DNA from: Neoaquamicrobium sediminum
GTDB taxonomy: Bacteria > Pseudomonadota > Alphaproteobacteria > Rhizobiales > Rhizobiaceae
Length of the DNA: 64,000 nucleotides
Direction: 5' to 3'
NCBI RefSeq assembly: GCF_013240295.1
Contig: NZ_JABETK010000002.1
Location: 744,001-808,000 of the forward strand
Both the position numbers and the translations under genes were made by a program. Every line of letters starts with the position of its first letter. Position 1 is the stretch's first letter. The notes beneath the pieces are model-generated. The model was given only the letters and a program-made list of their open reading frames with translations, was not told where the DNA came from and searched no databases. Positions 36,170-45,850 of the stretch are shown here, piece after piece.

Positions 36170-36853
36170 TCAGTTGGCTACCGCGCGCAGCAAATCGTCG
36201 GTCATGGCGACCGTCAATTCGTCGAAATGCGAGATGATGCGCGAGGGTTCGAACTCGCGGACATGGCGGTCCGTATAGCCGAAATCGACGGCGACGACCG
36301 GGATGCCAGCGGCCTTGGCCGTGTCGATGTCCGTGCGGGAATCGCCGATCATGATGGCGCGCTCCGGATCGCATCCCGCGAGCGCGATGGTTTCGAGCAG
36401 ATGGCGCGGGTCAGGCTTGCGGAACGCGAATGTGTCCTGCCCGCAGATCGCCGAAAAATGCGACGACAGGCCCAGCGCATCGATCAGGCTCTTCGAAAGG
36501 CCCTCGAACTTGTTGGTGCAGACGGCAGCCGCATATCCGGCTTCCGCGAAGCGCTCGACCGCCGCAACCGCGCCGGGATAGGGTTGGGACAGCCCCGGGA
36601 TGTTGCCGCCATAATGGTCCAGGAACGCGGCCTGAAGCTTGTCGAGCGTTGTTGGCGACAGCGATTTCTGCTGAGCGGCGAAGGCGCGCTCGATCATCAC
36701 ACGCCCACCCATGCCGACGAAGCTGCGCAATTGCGCCGGCTCGGCATGGGCGAGACCGGCAATTCCGAGGCAGTGGTTGAGGCTGGCGAGCAGGTCGGAC
36801 GCGGTGTCGACCAGCGTTCCGTCGAGGTCGAAGACGACAATCGGTCGTTTCAT
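36170..36853 (-). CDS. gph: Phosphoglycolate phosphatase
   Basis: 227-residue HAD phosphatase removing phosphate from 2-phosphoglycolate. Motif I FDLDGTLVDTASDLL with the nucleophile Asp is at the N-terminus. Motif II is VCTNK near 113, and motif III/IV FRKPDPRHLLET and MIGDSRTDIDTAKAAG. Length and cap domain fit Gph. The start at 36853 gives MKRPIVVFD; the in-frame extension to 36916 is not conserved. It lies divergent from rpiA and next to tRNA-Val. Confidence 0.93.
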   Translation of the reverse strand: MKRPIVVFDLDGTLVDTASDLLASLNHCLGIAGLAHAEPAQLRSFVGMGGRVMIERAFAAQQKSLSPTTLDKLQAAFLDHYGGNIPGLSQPYPGAVAAVERFAEAGYAAAVCTNKFEGLSKSLIDALGLSSHFSAICGQDTFAFRKPDPRHLLETIALAGCDPERAIMIGDSRTDIDTAKAAGIPVVAVDFGYTDRHVREFEPSRIISHFDELTVAMTDDLLRAVAN

Positions 36854-36977
36854 GGGCGGGAAATCCTCAATATCCACGGGTGAGACCGCGATAGCGTGCC
36901 TTGCCGGGCCGGGCAAGTCTTGCGCCGTCCGGCAAAACTGCTAGGGCACCTTCCAACGAGACCGTAGGAGCAGTGGG

Positions 36978-37676
36978 ATGGACGCCAGACAACTGAAGAT
37001 CGAAGCGGCGCGCGAGGCGCTGACCCATGTTGCCGACGGCATGAAGCTGGGCATCGGCACCGGCTCTACGGCGGAGGAGTTCGTCCGGCTGCTCGCCGTA
37101 AAAGTGGGTGAGGGGATGACTGTGATCGGCGTCCCGACCTCAGAACGTACGGCGCGGCTTTGCAGTGAACTGGGCGTGCCGCTGTCGACGCTGGACGAGA
37201 CGCCGCGCCTCGACCTGACCATAGACGGCGCCGACGAAATCGATCCCGCCTTGACGCTGGTCAAAGGCGGCGGCGGCGCGCTGCTGCGCGAGAAGATCGT
37301 CGCGGCCGCCTCGGCGCGCATGATCGTCATCGCCGACGCTTCGAAACTGGTCGACACGCTGGGCCGCTTTCCGTTGCCGATCGAGGTCAACCCGTTCGGC
37401 CTGCGCGCGACCGAGATCGCGATCGGCGAGGCGGCCGCCCGTCTCGGGCTCGACGGCCCGCTGACATTGAGGATGACGAACGGCGAGCCTTTTGTTACAG
37501 ACGGCGGGCATTTCATCATCGACGCATCTTTTGGCCGCATTCCCGATACAAGAGCCCTTAGCGATGCACTTCATGCCATACCCGGCGTGGTCGAGCATGG
37601 TCTCTTTCTGGAACTGGCCGATGCGGCGATCGTCGCGGACGCGGACGGCGTGAGAACGGTGCGGGCCGCTGCTTAA
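36978..37676 (+). CDS. rpiA: Ribose-5-phosphate isomerase A
   Basis: 232-residue RpiA of the pentose phosphate pathway. [15 protein letters not shown] is the phosphate loop near residue 25, [12 protein letters not shown] holds the catalytic Asp near 80, and [16 protein letters not shown] the catalytic Lys/Glu region near 95. The start follows GTAGGAG. The DUF2059 gene follows 18 bases downstream, so co-transcription is likely. Gph and RpiA side by side make a carbon-metabolism pair. Confidence 0.96.
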   Translation: MDARQLKIEAAREALTHVADGMKLGIGTGSTAEEFVRLLAVKVGEGMTVIGVPTSERTARLCSELGVPLSTLDETPRLDLTIDGADEIDPALTLVKGGGGALLREKIVAAASARMIVIADASKLVDTLGRFPLPIEVNPFGLRATEIAIGEAAARLGLDGPLTLRMTNGEPFVTDGGHFIIDASFGRIPDTRALSDALHAIPGVVEHGLFLELADAAIVADADGVRTVRAAA

Positions 37677-37694
37677 ACAGGAGTTTGCAACATC

Positions 37695-38261
37695 ATGATT
37701 CTGGCCAATAAATCCCGTCACATTGCAGCCGTCGTTGGAGCGTTCGCAATGCTTGCGGTGGCGCAGCCGGCTATCGCGCAGGAAATCTCCGACTCGCACC
37801 TAGCCGCCGCGCGCGCTGCCATTGGGGCAATGCGTACGACGAACGAGTACGACGCGATCCTGCCGCAAACGGCGCTTGGCGTGAAGAACGAGCTGATCCA
37901 GCAGAACCCCAACCTCGAATCCGACATCAACGCGGTTGTCGACGAGACCGCGATTTCCCTCGCCGCACGCCGCGGAGACCTGGAGCGTGAGGTTGCTTTG
38001 ATCTACGCCCGCATTTTCTCCGAAGCGGAGTTGAAGGATATTTCCGCGTTCTACGCCACGACCACCGGCCAGAAGGTTATGGACAACGCGCCTATCGTGA
38101 TACGCGAAATTCGCCAGGCAGCCGAAATATGGGGGCGTGGCATCGCGCGCGACATGACGCAGCAGGTTGGCCAGAAGCTTGAGGAGCGGGTAGGGGTCGC
38201 ACGGGTCACTGACGGAACTGCGCCCGACCAAGGTGCCGCGCAGGGCACGGCCAACCAGTAG
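37695..38261 (+). CDS. DUF2059 domain protein, secreted
   Basis: 188-residue protein with a signal peptide (hydrophobic core AAVVGAFAMLAVA, AIAQE cleavage). A helical DUF2059 domain follows, with LIYARIFSEAELKDISAFYATTTGQKVMDNAP as its hallmark (positions ~95-127). The family is periplasmic and uncharacterised. It is followed by an intrinsic terminator at 38282-38309, which ends the rpiA-DUF2059 unit. Confidence 0.9.
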   Translation: MILANKSRHIAAVVGAFAMLAVAQPAIAQEISDSHLAAARAAIGAMRTTNEYDAILPQTALGVKNELIQQNPNLESDINAVVDETAISLAARRGDLEREVALIYARIFSEAELKDISAFYATTTGQKVMDNAPIVIREIRQAAEIWGRGIARDMTQQVGQKLEERVGVARVTDGTAPDQGAAQGTANQ

Positions 38262-38281
38262 TCTCCACGACGGTATTCGGA

Positions 38282-38312
38282 AAAAGCCCGGCCTTTGCGC
38301 CGGGCTTTTCTT
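38282..38312 (+). terminator. Intrinsic terminator of rpiA-DUF2059
   Basis: Stem AAAAGCCCGGC / GCCGGGCTTTT (38282-38292 with 38299-38309), loop CTTTGC, followed by CTTT. It lies 21 bases after the DUF2059 stop and before gor. Confidence 0.8.
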
Positions 38313-38365
38313 TGGCGGCTCAGCGCTTACGTGAAGCCCATCATAAAAGCAGCGGGAGCGCGCCA

Positions 38366-39754
38366 ATGACCGAATTCGATTACGACCTTTTTGTCATTGG
38401 TGGCGGATCCGGTGGTGTTCGTGCGGGCCGTCTTGCTGCGGGCATGGGCAAGCGTGTTGCGATTGCAGAGGAATACCGCTTTGGCGGCACCTGCGTCATC
38501 CGTGGCTGCGTGCCCAAGAAGCTGTTCGTCTACGCCTCGCAGTTTCCCGAGCATTTCGAGGATGCCGCAGGTTATGGCTGGAGCGTCGGCGAGGCCAAAT
38601 TCGACTGGCCGACACTGATCGCCAATAAGGACCGCGAGATCGCAAGGCTGGAGGGCCTTTACAGGCTGGGGCTCGAAAAGGCCGGCGCCGAAATCATCGA
38701 AAGCCGAGCGGTCCTGCTGGACCGGCACACAGTGCGCATCGTCAAGGAAGACCGCACCGTCACCGCGCGCACCATCCTGATTGCCACCGGCGGCAGGCCT
38801 ACCCCGCACCCGGCGCTGCCAGGGCACGAACATGCCATCACTTCCAATGAGGCATTCCACCTTGAAAAGCTGCCGGGTTCGATCGCGATAGCCGGCGGCG
38901 GTTACATCGCCGTCGAGTTCGCCAACATATTCCATGGGCTGGGTGTCGAGACGACGCTCGTCTATCGCGGCAAGGAAATTCTCGGCCGTTTCGACATGGA
39001 CATGCGCCGCGGCGTTCACAAGGCGATGGTGGACAAGGGCATCCGCATCATCTGCCACGCAGTCGCCCACAACATTGGCAAGCGGGCGGATGGAAAGCTG
39101 GAGATCGCACTGAGCAACGACGAGACGCTCACCGTCGACCAGCTCATGTTGGCGCTGGGCCGCACGCCCAATACCGAAGGGCTGGGGCTCGAGCAGGCGG
39201 GCGTGGAAACCGGCACCGTCGGCGAGATCGTTGTCGACGATTATTCTCGTACGAATGTCGATAACATCTACGCCATCGGCGACGTCACCAATCGCGTGCA
39301 GCTGACGCCCGTGGCGATCCACGAGGCGATGTGCTTCATCGATACGGTCTTCCGCGACAAGCCGACGACGCCGGATTTCGATGCCATCGCCACGGCGGTG
39401 TTCTCGCAGCCCGAGATCGGCACCGTCGGCCTGTCGGAGGAAGATGCCGCGAAGCGCTTCGACGAGCTGGAAATCTACCGTGCCGAGTTCCGGCCGATGC
39501 GGCACACGCTTTCCGGCCGTCAGGAAAAGATGATCATGAAGCTGGTGGTCGATGCGGCGACGCGGCGCGTTGTCGGCGCCCACATCCTCGGCGTCGATGC
39601 CGGCGAGATGGCACAGCTTCTGGGCATCGCCGTCAAGGCGCAGCTGACCAAAGACGCTTTCGACGCCACCATGGCCGTGCATCCGACCGCCGCCGAGGAA
39701 CTGGTGACGATGTATCAGCCCACCTATCGCGTGAAGAACGGCGAGCGCGTCTAG
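38366..39754 (+). CDS. gor: Glutathione-disulfide reductase
   Basis: 462-residue FAD/NADPH disulfide oxidoreductase keeping glutathione reduced. The FAD motif is VIGGGSGGVRAGRLAA. The redox pair is GGTCVIRGCVPKKL (Cys43, Cys48). The NADPH motif is AGGGYIAVEFANIFHG, and the C-terminal HPTAAEELVTMY provides the catalytic His/Glu. The ATG at 38366 gives MTEFDYDLFVIGG; an in-frame ATG at 38312 would overlap the terminator. The class-specific Cys spacing separates it from lipoamide dehydrogenase and mercuric reductase. Confidence 0.95.
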   Translation: MTEFDYDLFVIGGGSGGVRAGRLAAGMGKRVAIAEEYRFGGTCVIRGCVPKKLFVYASQFPEHFEDAAGYGWSVGEAKFDWPTLIANKDREIARLEGLYRLGLEKAGAEIIESRAVLLDRHTVRIVKEDRTVTARTILIATGGRPTPHPALPGHEHAITSNEAFHLEKLPGSIAIAGGGYIAVEFANIFHGLGVETTLVYRGKEILGRFDMDMRRGVHKAMVDKGIRIICHAVAHNIGKRADGKLEIALSNDETLTVDQLMLALGRTPNTEGLGLEQAGVETGTVGEIVVDDYSRTNVDNIYAIGDVTNRVQLTPVAIHEAMCFIDTVFRDKPTTPDFDAIATAVFSQPEIGTVGLSEEDAAKRFDELEIYRAEFRPMRHTLSGRQEKMIMKLVVDAATRRVVGAHILGVDAGEMAQLLGIAVKAQLTKDAFDATMAVHPTAAEELVTMYQPTYRVKNGERV

Positions 39755-40676
39755 GCTGCCCTGCTGCGACCCAGCGTCATCTCTTCGCCTTGCAGCAGCC
39801 ATCGGATCAGCGGCGGCCATAGCGTTTCGGCGAAGCGGGAGCGGAAGAAGCCGAGATGGCCGACGCGCCCACCGGCTTCCTGCGGCGAAATCCAGCGCTG
39901 CTCGACCGGCGCGTTGGTGTGGCGCGCCATGAAATGATCCACCGCCCGGGGCGTAGCCCATGGATCGTCGGTGAGGCCGATGGCGAGGATGGGACGCCGT
40001 ACTTCGCCGTAGCGCGCAGTCTCGGGCAAATCCGGATCGTCGAAGAAATAGTTCTTCATCCGGCACCAGCGCGCCCAGTCGCGGAAGCACGAGGAAGGCA
40101 TCGGCTCGCCGATGCCCATCCAGCGCGGCGTGTCGCGGAAGCAGAGCGAGACCGGCACGCCGACAAGGTTCATCCGCGCCCACGCCCAGCGGTCGTCGAG
40201 CAGGCCGAGATAACCCGACATGGTGGCGACCATCGCGTAGCGCGAAAAACGGTCCGAAACGCCGGAAAGGCCGAACGCGTGCCCGCCATGCGACTGACCA
40301 ACCCCCACCAGCTCGCGGCCAGGATCGACCGCAGCCAGTGTCCGGCACGCGGCAGGAAAATCCCTGAGTGCCCATTCCTTGTAGTCAATGCGCCGCGACC
40401 ATCCTTCAGGCCGCGGTGACATGCCCGTGCCGCGATAGTCGTATGTCAGTACCGCCCGCGCGCCTTCCTCCATCAGCGCGGTCGCAAAGCGTGCATAGAG
40501 GCCTGCGGCACGGCGGTGGCGGATGAGATCAGGACAAGCGGTCCGTCGCCGTCGCCCTGCCACAGCGTGCCGCCCAGCGGAAAGCCGTCCTCCGTGCTGA
40601 TTGTGACAGGGTTTTTGGTGGCATCCACATGGGCAGGTTCGGACGGCTGGATCACGCGGGCTGGTTTCTGCGACAT
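39751..40676 (-). CDS. Alpha/beta fold hydrolase, frameshifted once
   Basis: About 308 residues after repair. The N-terminal part (MSQKPARV to VLISSATAVPQ) is in one frame, and GLYARFATALMEEGARAVLTYDYRGTG continues in the next. One added G in CAGGCC near 40502 joins them as VPQGLYARF. Downstream, GVGQSHGGHAFGL holds the nucleophile Ser. TDDPWATPRAVDHF and VGHLGFF supply Asp and His. The substrate is unknown. A perfect 16-bp palindrome (40739-40754) lies 63 bases upstream. It converges on gor with a 4-base overlap. Confidence 0.85.
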
Positions 40677-40738
40677 CGGATCGTTTCCGGTTATGGAGCG
40701 GCTCCGGCTGCAAAGCCGAACAATGCATAACCGTAGCA

Positions 40739-40754
40739 TTGACGTTAACGTCAA
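40739..40754. promoter_or_regulatory. Perfect 16-bp palindrome TTGACGTTAACGTCAA, likely operator
   Basis: It lies in the 156-base divergent gap between the alpha/beta hydrolase and the gamma-glutamylcyclotransferase gene, 63 bases upstream of the hydrolase ATG. The form resembles operators I associate with MerR-type LiuR regulators of branched-chain acid catabolism (recalled, unverified). No regulator gene lies nearby. Confidence 0.55.
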
Positions 40755-40832
40755 AATCAACAGAAAATGTTCAAGCCTGAACGGAAATGCCTGTGCTTGC
40801 GGCGGGCGTGATAGACAAGCTAGCCTGCGGGT

Positions 40833-41474
40833 ATGAATGACAACTCAGTCGATGCCTCCGAACTTTCCGACAACGCCGTCGTCGCCTATTTCGGCTACGG
40901 GTCGCTTGTCTGCCGCACCACCCACCGCACCGATATTCTGGCGGCCGTGCCTGCGCGGCTTAAAGGTTGGCGGCGGCACTGGCGGCCGCGCCCCGACATG
41001 CCGGGTTTTCCGGCAGCACTTCTTTCGGTGCGGCAGGATGAGAGTTCCATATGCGATGGACTGCTGGTCTTCGACCGCATGGAGAACCTCGCAGCCGTCG
41101 ACGCGCGTGAAGCGCGCTACCGGCGCATCGAGATTGTCGACGGCGATCTCGAGCTCCTTGCTCCGGCTCCATATCGATGCCTGACATATGTCTACGTCGC
41201 TGAGGAACATCTGCCGCCGCATCCCGAGCCGCCACGCATATTGCGGTCCTATCTCGATGCAGTACTGCTGGGTTTCTTGTCCGAGCATGGCGAAGAAGGG
41301 CTGGCGCGTTTCCTGACCGAAACCGAAGGGTTCGAGGTGGGCATCCATGATGACCGAGCTGAGCCGATCTACCCGCGTGCGGTCAGCCTCGACGATGCGC
41401 AGCGGCGGCGGTTCGACGGCGTACTTTCAGGTCGCGGCTTGATTGCGGTCGAATCGCAGACGAATGCGGGGTAG
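40833..41474 (+). CDS. Gamma-glutamylcyclotransferase-like protein
   Basis: 213-residue GGCT-fold protein. AYFGYGSLVCRTTHR near residue 18 is the substrate-loop signature (YGSL). The acidic residue of ARYRRIEIVDGDLE near 95 is in the expected catalytic position. The family releases 5-oxoproline from gamma-glutamyl dipeptides or glutathione; whether this member is ChaC-like or GGCT-like is not clear. It is divergent from the alpha/beta hydrolase across the palindrome region. Confidence 0.82.
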   Translation: MNDNSVDASELSDNAVVAYFGYGSLVCRTTHRTDILAAVPARLKGWRRHWRPRPDMPGFPAALLSVRQDESSICDGLLVFDRMENLAAVDAREARYRRIEIVDGDLELLAPAPYRCLTYVYVAEEHLPPHPEPPRILRSYLDAVLLGFLSEHGEEGLARFLTETEGFEVGIHDDRAEPIYPRAVSLDDAQRRRFDGVLSGRGLIAVESQTNAG

Positions 41475-41569
41475 AATAAACATTAGCTCTAGTGTAAGGA
41501 GCCGCGTTCCCGAAAAACCGGGTTCCCTGCGGGCGTAGGCCGCCCGCGCATGATGTAATGGGTGCGACG

Positions 41570-42948
41570 ATGACGACGAAATGGTCCCCGAATTCCTGGA
41601 GAAACAAGCCGATCCAGCAGGTTCCGGCTTATCCGGACGCCGCTGTGCTTGCGGAGACCGAACGGCAGCTCGCCACCTATCCGCCACTGGTTTTTGCAGG
41701 TGAGGCGCGCAAGCTGAAGCGCCAGCTCGCAGCCGTCGCCAATGGCGAGGCCTTCCTGATGCAGGGCGGAGACTGCGCCGAAAGCTTCGCCGAGCATGGC
41801 GCGGACAACATCCGCGACTTCTTCCGCGTCTTCCTGCAGATGGCCGTGGTGCTGACCTATGGCGGTGCCCAGCCTGTGGTGAAGGTCGGCCGCATCGCCG
41901 GCCAGTTCGCCAAGCCGCGCTCGTCCGACAACGAGACCAAGGGCGACGTGACGCTGCCGAGCTACCGCGGCGACATCATCAACGGCATCGAGTTCGATGA
42001 GAGTCGCGCATTCCCGATCCCGCGCGGCAGGAGATGGCGTATCGCCAGTCCGCCGCCACGCTGAACCTGCTGCGCGCCTTCGCGCAGGGCGGCTTCGCCA
42101 ACCTCGAGAACGTGCACAAGTGGATGCTCGGCTTCGTCGCCGACAGCCCGCAGGCTGAACGCTACCAGGCGCTGGCCACGCGCATTTCCGAGACGATCGA
42201 CTTCATGCGCGCGGTCGGCATCACCGGTGACAGCCATCCGGCGTTGCGCGAGACGGATTTCTACACCAGCCACGAGGCGCTGCTGCTCGGCTACGAGGAA
42301 GCGCTGACCCGCATCGACTCGACCTCCGGCGACTGGTACGCGACCTCCGGCCACATGATCTGGATCGGCGACCGCACGCGCCAGCCGGACCATGCGCATA
42401 TCGAATACTGCCGTGGCATCAAGAACCCGCTCGGCCTCAAATGCGGTCCTTCGCTGACGCCGGACGGGCTGATCGAGCTGATCGACCTTCTGAACCCGGA
42501 AAACGAGCCGGGTCGGCTGACGCTGATCGCGCGCTTCGGTGCCGACAAGGTGGGCGACCACCTGCCGAAGCTGGTGCGCGCCGTGCAGAAGGAAGGCCGC
42601 AAGGTCGTCTGGTCGTGCGATCCGATGCACGGCAACACCATCACAGCAGCCGGCTACAAGACGCGGCCATTCGACCGCATCCTCAAGGAAGTGCAGAGCT
42701 TCTTCGAGGTGCATCGCGCCGAGGGCTCGCATCCGGGCGGCATCCACATCGAGATGACGGGCAAGAACGTCACCGAATGCACCGGTGGCGCGCGCGCCAT
42801 CCGCGACGAAGAACTGCAGGATCGCTACCACACCCATTGCGACCCGCGCCTCAACGCCGACCAGGCGATCGAGCTGGCTTTCCTGGTGGCGGATTTGCTT
42901 AAGCGGAAGAACGCAGGCGAGGCCCCGCGACAGGTCGTCAACGGCTGA
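41570..42948 (+). CDS. aroG: 3-deoxy-7-phosphoheptulonate synthase, class II, frameshifted once
   Basis: Class II (plant-type) DAHP synthase, first step of the shikimate pathway, 459 residues after repair. [15 protein letters not shown] and [12 protein letters not shown] are in the first frame. [46 protein letters not shown] and [18 protein letters not shown] are in the next. The join needs one base at about 42000 (GATGA(N)GAGTCGCGC) to read [12 protein letters not shown]. The start is taken at 41570 ([10 protein letters not shown]) rather than 41558. Because it is normally the main DAHP synthase, a sequence error is likely. Confidence 0.9.
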
Positions 42949-42971
42949 TCGACCTGCCTTCGTGACAATCG

Positions 42972-42998
42972 AACGGGCGCCTTTCGGCGCCCGTTTCC
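42972..42998. terminator. Bidirectional terminator between aroG and the lipid kinase gene
   Basis: Perfect 10-bp stem AACGGGCGCC / GGCGCCCGTT (42972-42981 with 42986-42995), loop TTTC, flanked by T on the plus side. It lies between two converging genes with only 58 bases between their stops. Confidence 0.7.
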
Positions 42999-43006
42999 GT
43001 TTCAGG

Positions 43007-43885
43007 CTAGGGGGCGAAGACTTCGATCGCCTGGGGTAGCACCTTGAAATGCGCCGGCGTCGAGGTGACGATCTCGCCATCGGCATTCACCGGCATTTCA
43101 GTGTCCGTTTCTACATCGAATTCGATGCAACGCGCAGTGCGCACCTCGCTCCATGCACCGTGCGTGCCTGAGCGGAACGAGCGCATCATCAGCGCGAGCT
43201 TCCAGACGTTCTTCATTTCGAGGCTGTAGAGGTCGAGATGACCGTCGTCGATGCTGGCAGAGGCCTCGATCACGTTGCCGCCGCCGTAATGGCGGCCGTT
43301 GCCGACTGCGATCTGGTACGTGGACGTCTCGATCTGCTGGCCTTTCTCCGTGATGCGGGCAACGAAGCGGTCGGCCTGCCGCATCACCCGAGCGGCGGCG
43401 AGCGCGTAGCCGAAACGGCCGAAGCGCCGCTTGAGGGCGGGATCGAGCCCGCGCGCGAGTGCGGCGCTGAGCCCGATGCTGGCAACGTTGAAAAAGGCGT
43501 GGCCGTTGACGGTGCCGACGTCGATACGCCGGGTGCGACCGTTAGCGATGACGTCGGCCGCCCGCGCCAGATCGACAGGAATGCTCAACGTGCGGGCAAG
43601 GTCATTCGCCGTTCCCATCGGAACGATGCCCAGCGGCAGCCCGCTCTCGACCGCTGCGAGCGCCGCAGACGAGACAGAACCGTCACCGCCACATACGATC
43701 ACGAGATCGGCGGTTTCGCGCAGGCGCACGATGTCGCGCGCGATTTCGGGCAAGGCGTCGAAGGATTCCACAGTCACCGAAAGTCCACCAGCCTCGAGCC
43801 TGCCGGTTACCGGGCCGATGGCCTCGCTACCGCGCCTCGCCTTCGGGTTGACCAGCAGCAGCGCTCTTTTCGTCTTGTCTTGCAT
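43007..43885 (-). CDS. Diacylglycerol/lipid kinase family protein
   Basis: 292-residue DAGK_cat protein. ALLLVNPKARRGSE opens the fold, VCGGDGSVSSAALAAVESG is the nucleotide loop (GGDGS where GGDGT is commonest), and LGIVPMGTANDLARTL the second core motif. It resembles YegS/BmrU soluble lipid kinases that phosphorylate diacylglycerol, phosphatidylglycerol or sphingoid lipids; the substrate is not predictable. It converges on aroG. Confidence 0.9.
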   Translation of the reverse strand: MQDKTKRALLLVNPKARRGSEAIGPVTGRLEAGGLSVTVESFDALPEIARDIVRLRETADLVIVCGGDGSVSSAALAAVESGLPLGIVPMGTANDLARTLSIPVDLARAADVIANGRTRRIDVGTVNGHAFFNVASIGLSAALARGLDPALKRRFGRFGYALAAARVMRQADRFVARITEKGQQIETSTYQIAVGNGRHYGGGNVIEASASIDDGHLDLYSLEMKNVWKLALMMRSFRSGTHGAWSEVRTARCIEFDVETDTEMPVNADGEIVTSTPAHFKVLPQAIEVFAP

Positions 43886-44102
43886 GGAGATACGACCATT
43901 TGGATTGCGCGTCGCACATAGGCAGATGAAACGAGCATTGCGATGCCGCGCCGGGTGAAAAGCGACGTTCTTCCGTTAATTCTTGGTAATGTTGCACTGC
44001 GTGGTGCTGATCGTGTTTCGCTGAAAGAGGCGTCAAAATTCCGCGATGTTCCGTCCGGTGGAGTCATGCGAGATGGGGCGGGAACAACGCAGGGAGGAGA
44101 TC

Positions 44103-44489
44103 ATGAGCGAAACCCATACAGGCGCGTGCCTTTGCGGCTCCGTGCGATTCACCGCAAGGGGATCGTTGCGCGGCGTCGTCTATTGCCATTGCTCGCAATG
44201 CCGCCGCCAGACCGGGCATTATTACGCGGCGACCAACGTGTCGAACGAGAACCTGGAAGTCACCGGCGACGAAAATGTGAGCTGGTATCGTGCATCGGAC
44301 TTCGCGCAACGCGGCTTCTGCAGGACCTGCGGCTCGGCGCTGTTCTGGAAACGCGACGACGCCGACTATGTCTCCATCATGGCAGGCAGTTTCGATGCGC
44401 CGTCCGGCCTAGAGGGCGAGGTCCATATCTTCGTCGGCGACAAGGGCGACTATTACGAAATCACCGACGGGCTGCCACAGAAGAGCTAG
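44103..44489 (+). CDS. GFA (glutathione-dependent formaldehyde-activating) family protein
   Basis: 128-residue zinc-binding protein with the cysteine pattern GACLCGSVRF, YCHCSQCRR and GFCRTCGSALF. These are the two zinc sites of the GFA/CENP-V fold. The family was named for Gfa, but most small members have no proven activity. A GGAGGAGA Shine-Dalgarno directly precedes the ATG at 44103, which decides against the in-frame ATG at 44046. Confidence 0.92.
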   Translation: MSETHTGACLCGSVRFTARGSLRGVVYCHCSQCRRQTGHYYAATNVSNENLEVTGDENVSWYRASDFAQRGFCRTCGSALFWKRDDADYVSIMAGSFDAPSGLEGEVHIFVGDKGDYYEITDGLPQKS

Positions 44490-44618
44490 ATGTCGGCGGG
44501 AGACGCGAACGTGAACGAATATTCGGTAGACGTTCGATATTCTTGAACGAAGAGTCGCTGGCATCGCATCTGCCGCCGGAGCGCGCGGAGGCGTATATGA
44601 TGGGAAAGGAGATTTCCC

Positions 44619-45416
44619 ATGGCTTCGATGCCCACGCTCTTCATCTCTCACGGCGGCCCCGACATCGTCATCAATGACAGTGCAGCCCGCGACTATCTCG
44701 AAACGTTGTCGGAACACCTGCCGAGGCCCAGGGCGATCGTGATCGTCTCAGCCCATTTCGAGACTAATGGCGTTGCCGTCGTCACCGATCCGGCGCCGGG
44801 AATGATCTATGATTTCGGTGGCTTCGCACCGGAGCTTTATGAGATGGTGTACCCGGCACCGGGCGAGCCGCACCTTGCCGAGCGCGTGTTTGCGATGCTG
44901 GGCGAGGCAGGCCTGGAGCCGAGCCGCCTTGCCGAGCGGGGATATGATCACGGCGCATGGACACCGCTCAAGCTCGCGTTTCCGCAGGCCGATATTCCGG
45001 TGGTACAGGTTTCCGTCGATCCATCGCGCGACGCCGCATGGCACTATGCGCTCGGCCGCGCATTGGCGCCGCTGCGCGAGGAAGGCGTGCTGCTGATCGG
45101 CTCCGGCCACATCACCCACAACCTGCGTGAACTGTTTCCGGTGATGCGCGGCGGCAAGCAGGCCGATCCGGAATTGGCAGCTCATGTAGATGCCTTTGTC
45201 GAGTGGTTTGCCGACAAACTGGCGGAAGGTGACCGCGATGCATTGCTAGACTGGAAGGCGCAGGCGCCGTTCGCGCGTGAAAACCACCCGACCGACGAGC
45301 ATCTGATGCCGATCTTCTTCGCTTATGGTGCCGCGGGCGGGGCGCCCCGCGCAGAGCGCGCCCACGCGTCCCGCCAGCTCGGGTTCTTCGCCTACGATTC
45401 CTACCTGTTCCATTGA
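44619..45416 (+). CDS. DODA-type (class III extradiol) dioxygenase
   Basis: 265-residue protein of the LigB/4,5-DOPA-dioxygenase family (YgiD-like). FISHGGPDIVIND gives the first metal His, VIVSAHFETNG and YDHGAWTPLKLAFPQADIPV the second and third, and LLIGSGHITHNLRELF the catalytic region. It opens aromatic diol rings using Fe(II) or Zn; substrate unknown. The ATG at 44619 follows GGAGATTTCCC-type spacing. dgkA begins 72 bases downstream. Confidence 0.9.
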   Translation: MASMPTLFISHGGPDIVINDSAARDYLETLSEHLPRPRAIVIVSAHFETNGVAVVTDPAPGMIYDFGGFAPELYEMVYPAPGEPHLAERVFAMLGEAGLEPSRLAERGYDHGAWTPLKLAFPQADIPVVQVSVDPSRDAAWHYALGRALAPLREEGVLLIGSGHITHNLRELFPVMRGGKQADPELAAHVDAFVEWFADKLAEGDRDALLDWKAQAPFARENHPTDEHLMPIFFAYGAAGGAPRAERAHASRQLGFFAYDSYLFH

Positions 45417-45488
45417 TGGCAGGCTGTTCGCCGGGCATCGCTTTGGCTATGAGAAGCCGAAAGCGACAATTCAAGAACCGGCCTGCCG

Positions 45489-45847
45489 ATGGAAAGACTG
45501 ATCAACGCGACGAAGAATTCGGCCCGGGCCTGGGGGTCCTCATCCGCCATGAGGCCGCCTTCCGCCTCGAAACGATCCTTCTCGGCGTTGCCTTGCCGGT
45601 TGCTTATGTGATCGCAACGACTTGGCGCGGCTTCGCGCTGTTGATCGGAGTGATCCTGCTGGTGATGGTCGTTGAAGTGCTCAACACGGCCGTTGAAGCT
45701 GCCTGCGATGCCTTTTCGCGTGAATTCAACACCGACATCCGGCTTGCCAAGGACTGCGGCTCGCTGGCGGTCGCGCTGTCACTCGTCATCGCCGGGGGTG
45801 TCTGGCTGCTGGCTTTCTGGGAGTGGATCGCAGGCGCGCCAGTCTGA
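45489..45847 (+). CDS. dgkA: Diacylglycerol kinase, frameshifted once
   Basis: Small integral-membrane diacylglycerol kinase, 119 residues after repair. The N-terminus MERLINATKNSARAW is readable from the ATG at 45489. One added G in the G5 run at 45532-45536 continues it as GVLIRHEAAFRLETILLG. The conserved catalytic helix VEVLNTAVEAACDAF and two further membrane helices follow. Without repair, the upstream frame gives a 144-codon ORF from 45413 with an unrelated start. DgkA recycles diacylglycerol into phosphatidic acid at the inner membrane, e.g. after osmoregulated glucan modification. Confidence 0.85.
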
Positions 45848-45850
45848 GGT

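Noticed and set aside
38327-40375. 682-codon minus-strand ORF across gor and the hydrolase
   Set aside because: It crosses two recognised genes, has no family motifs, and arises from GC-skewed third positions.
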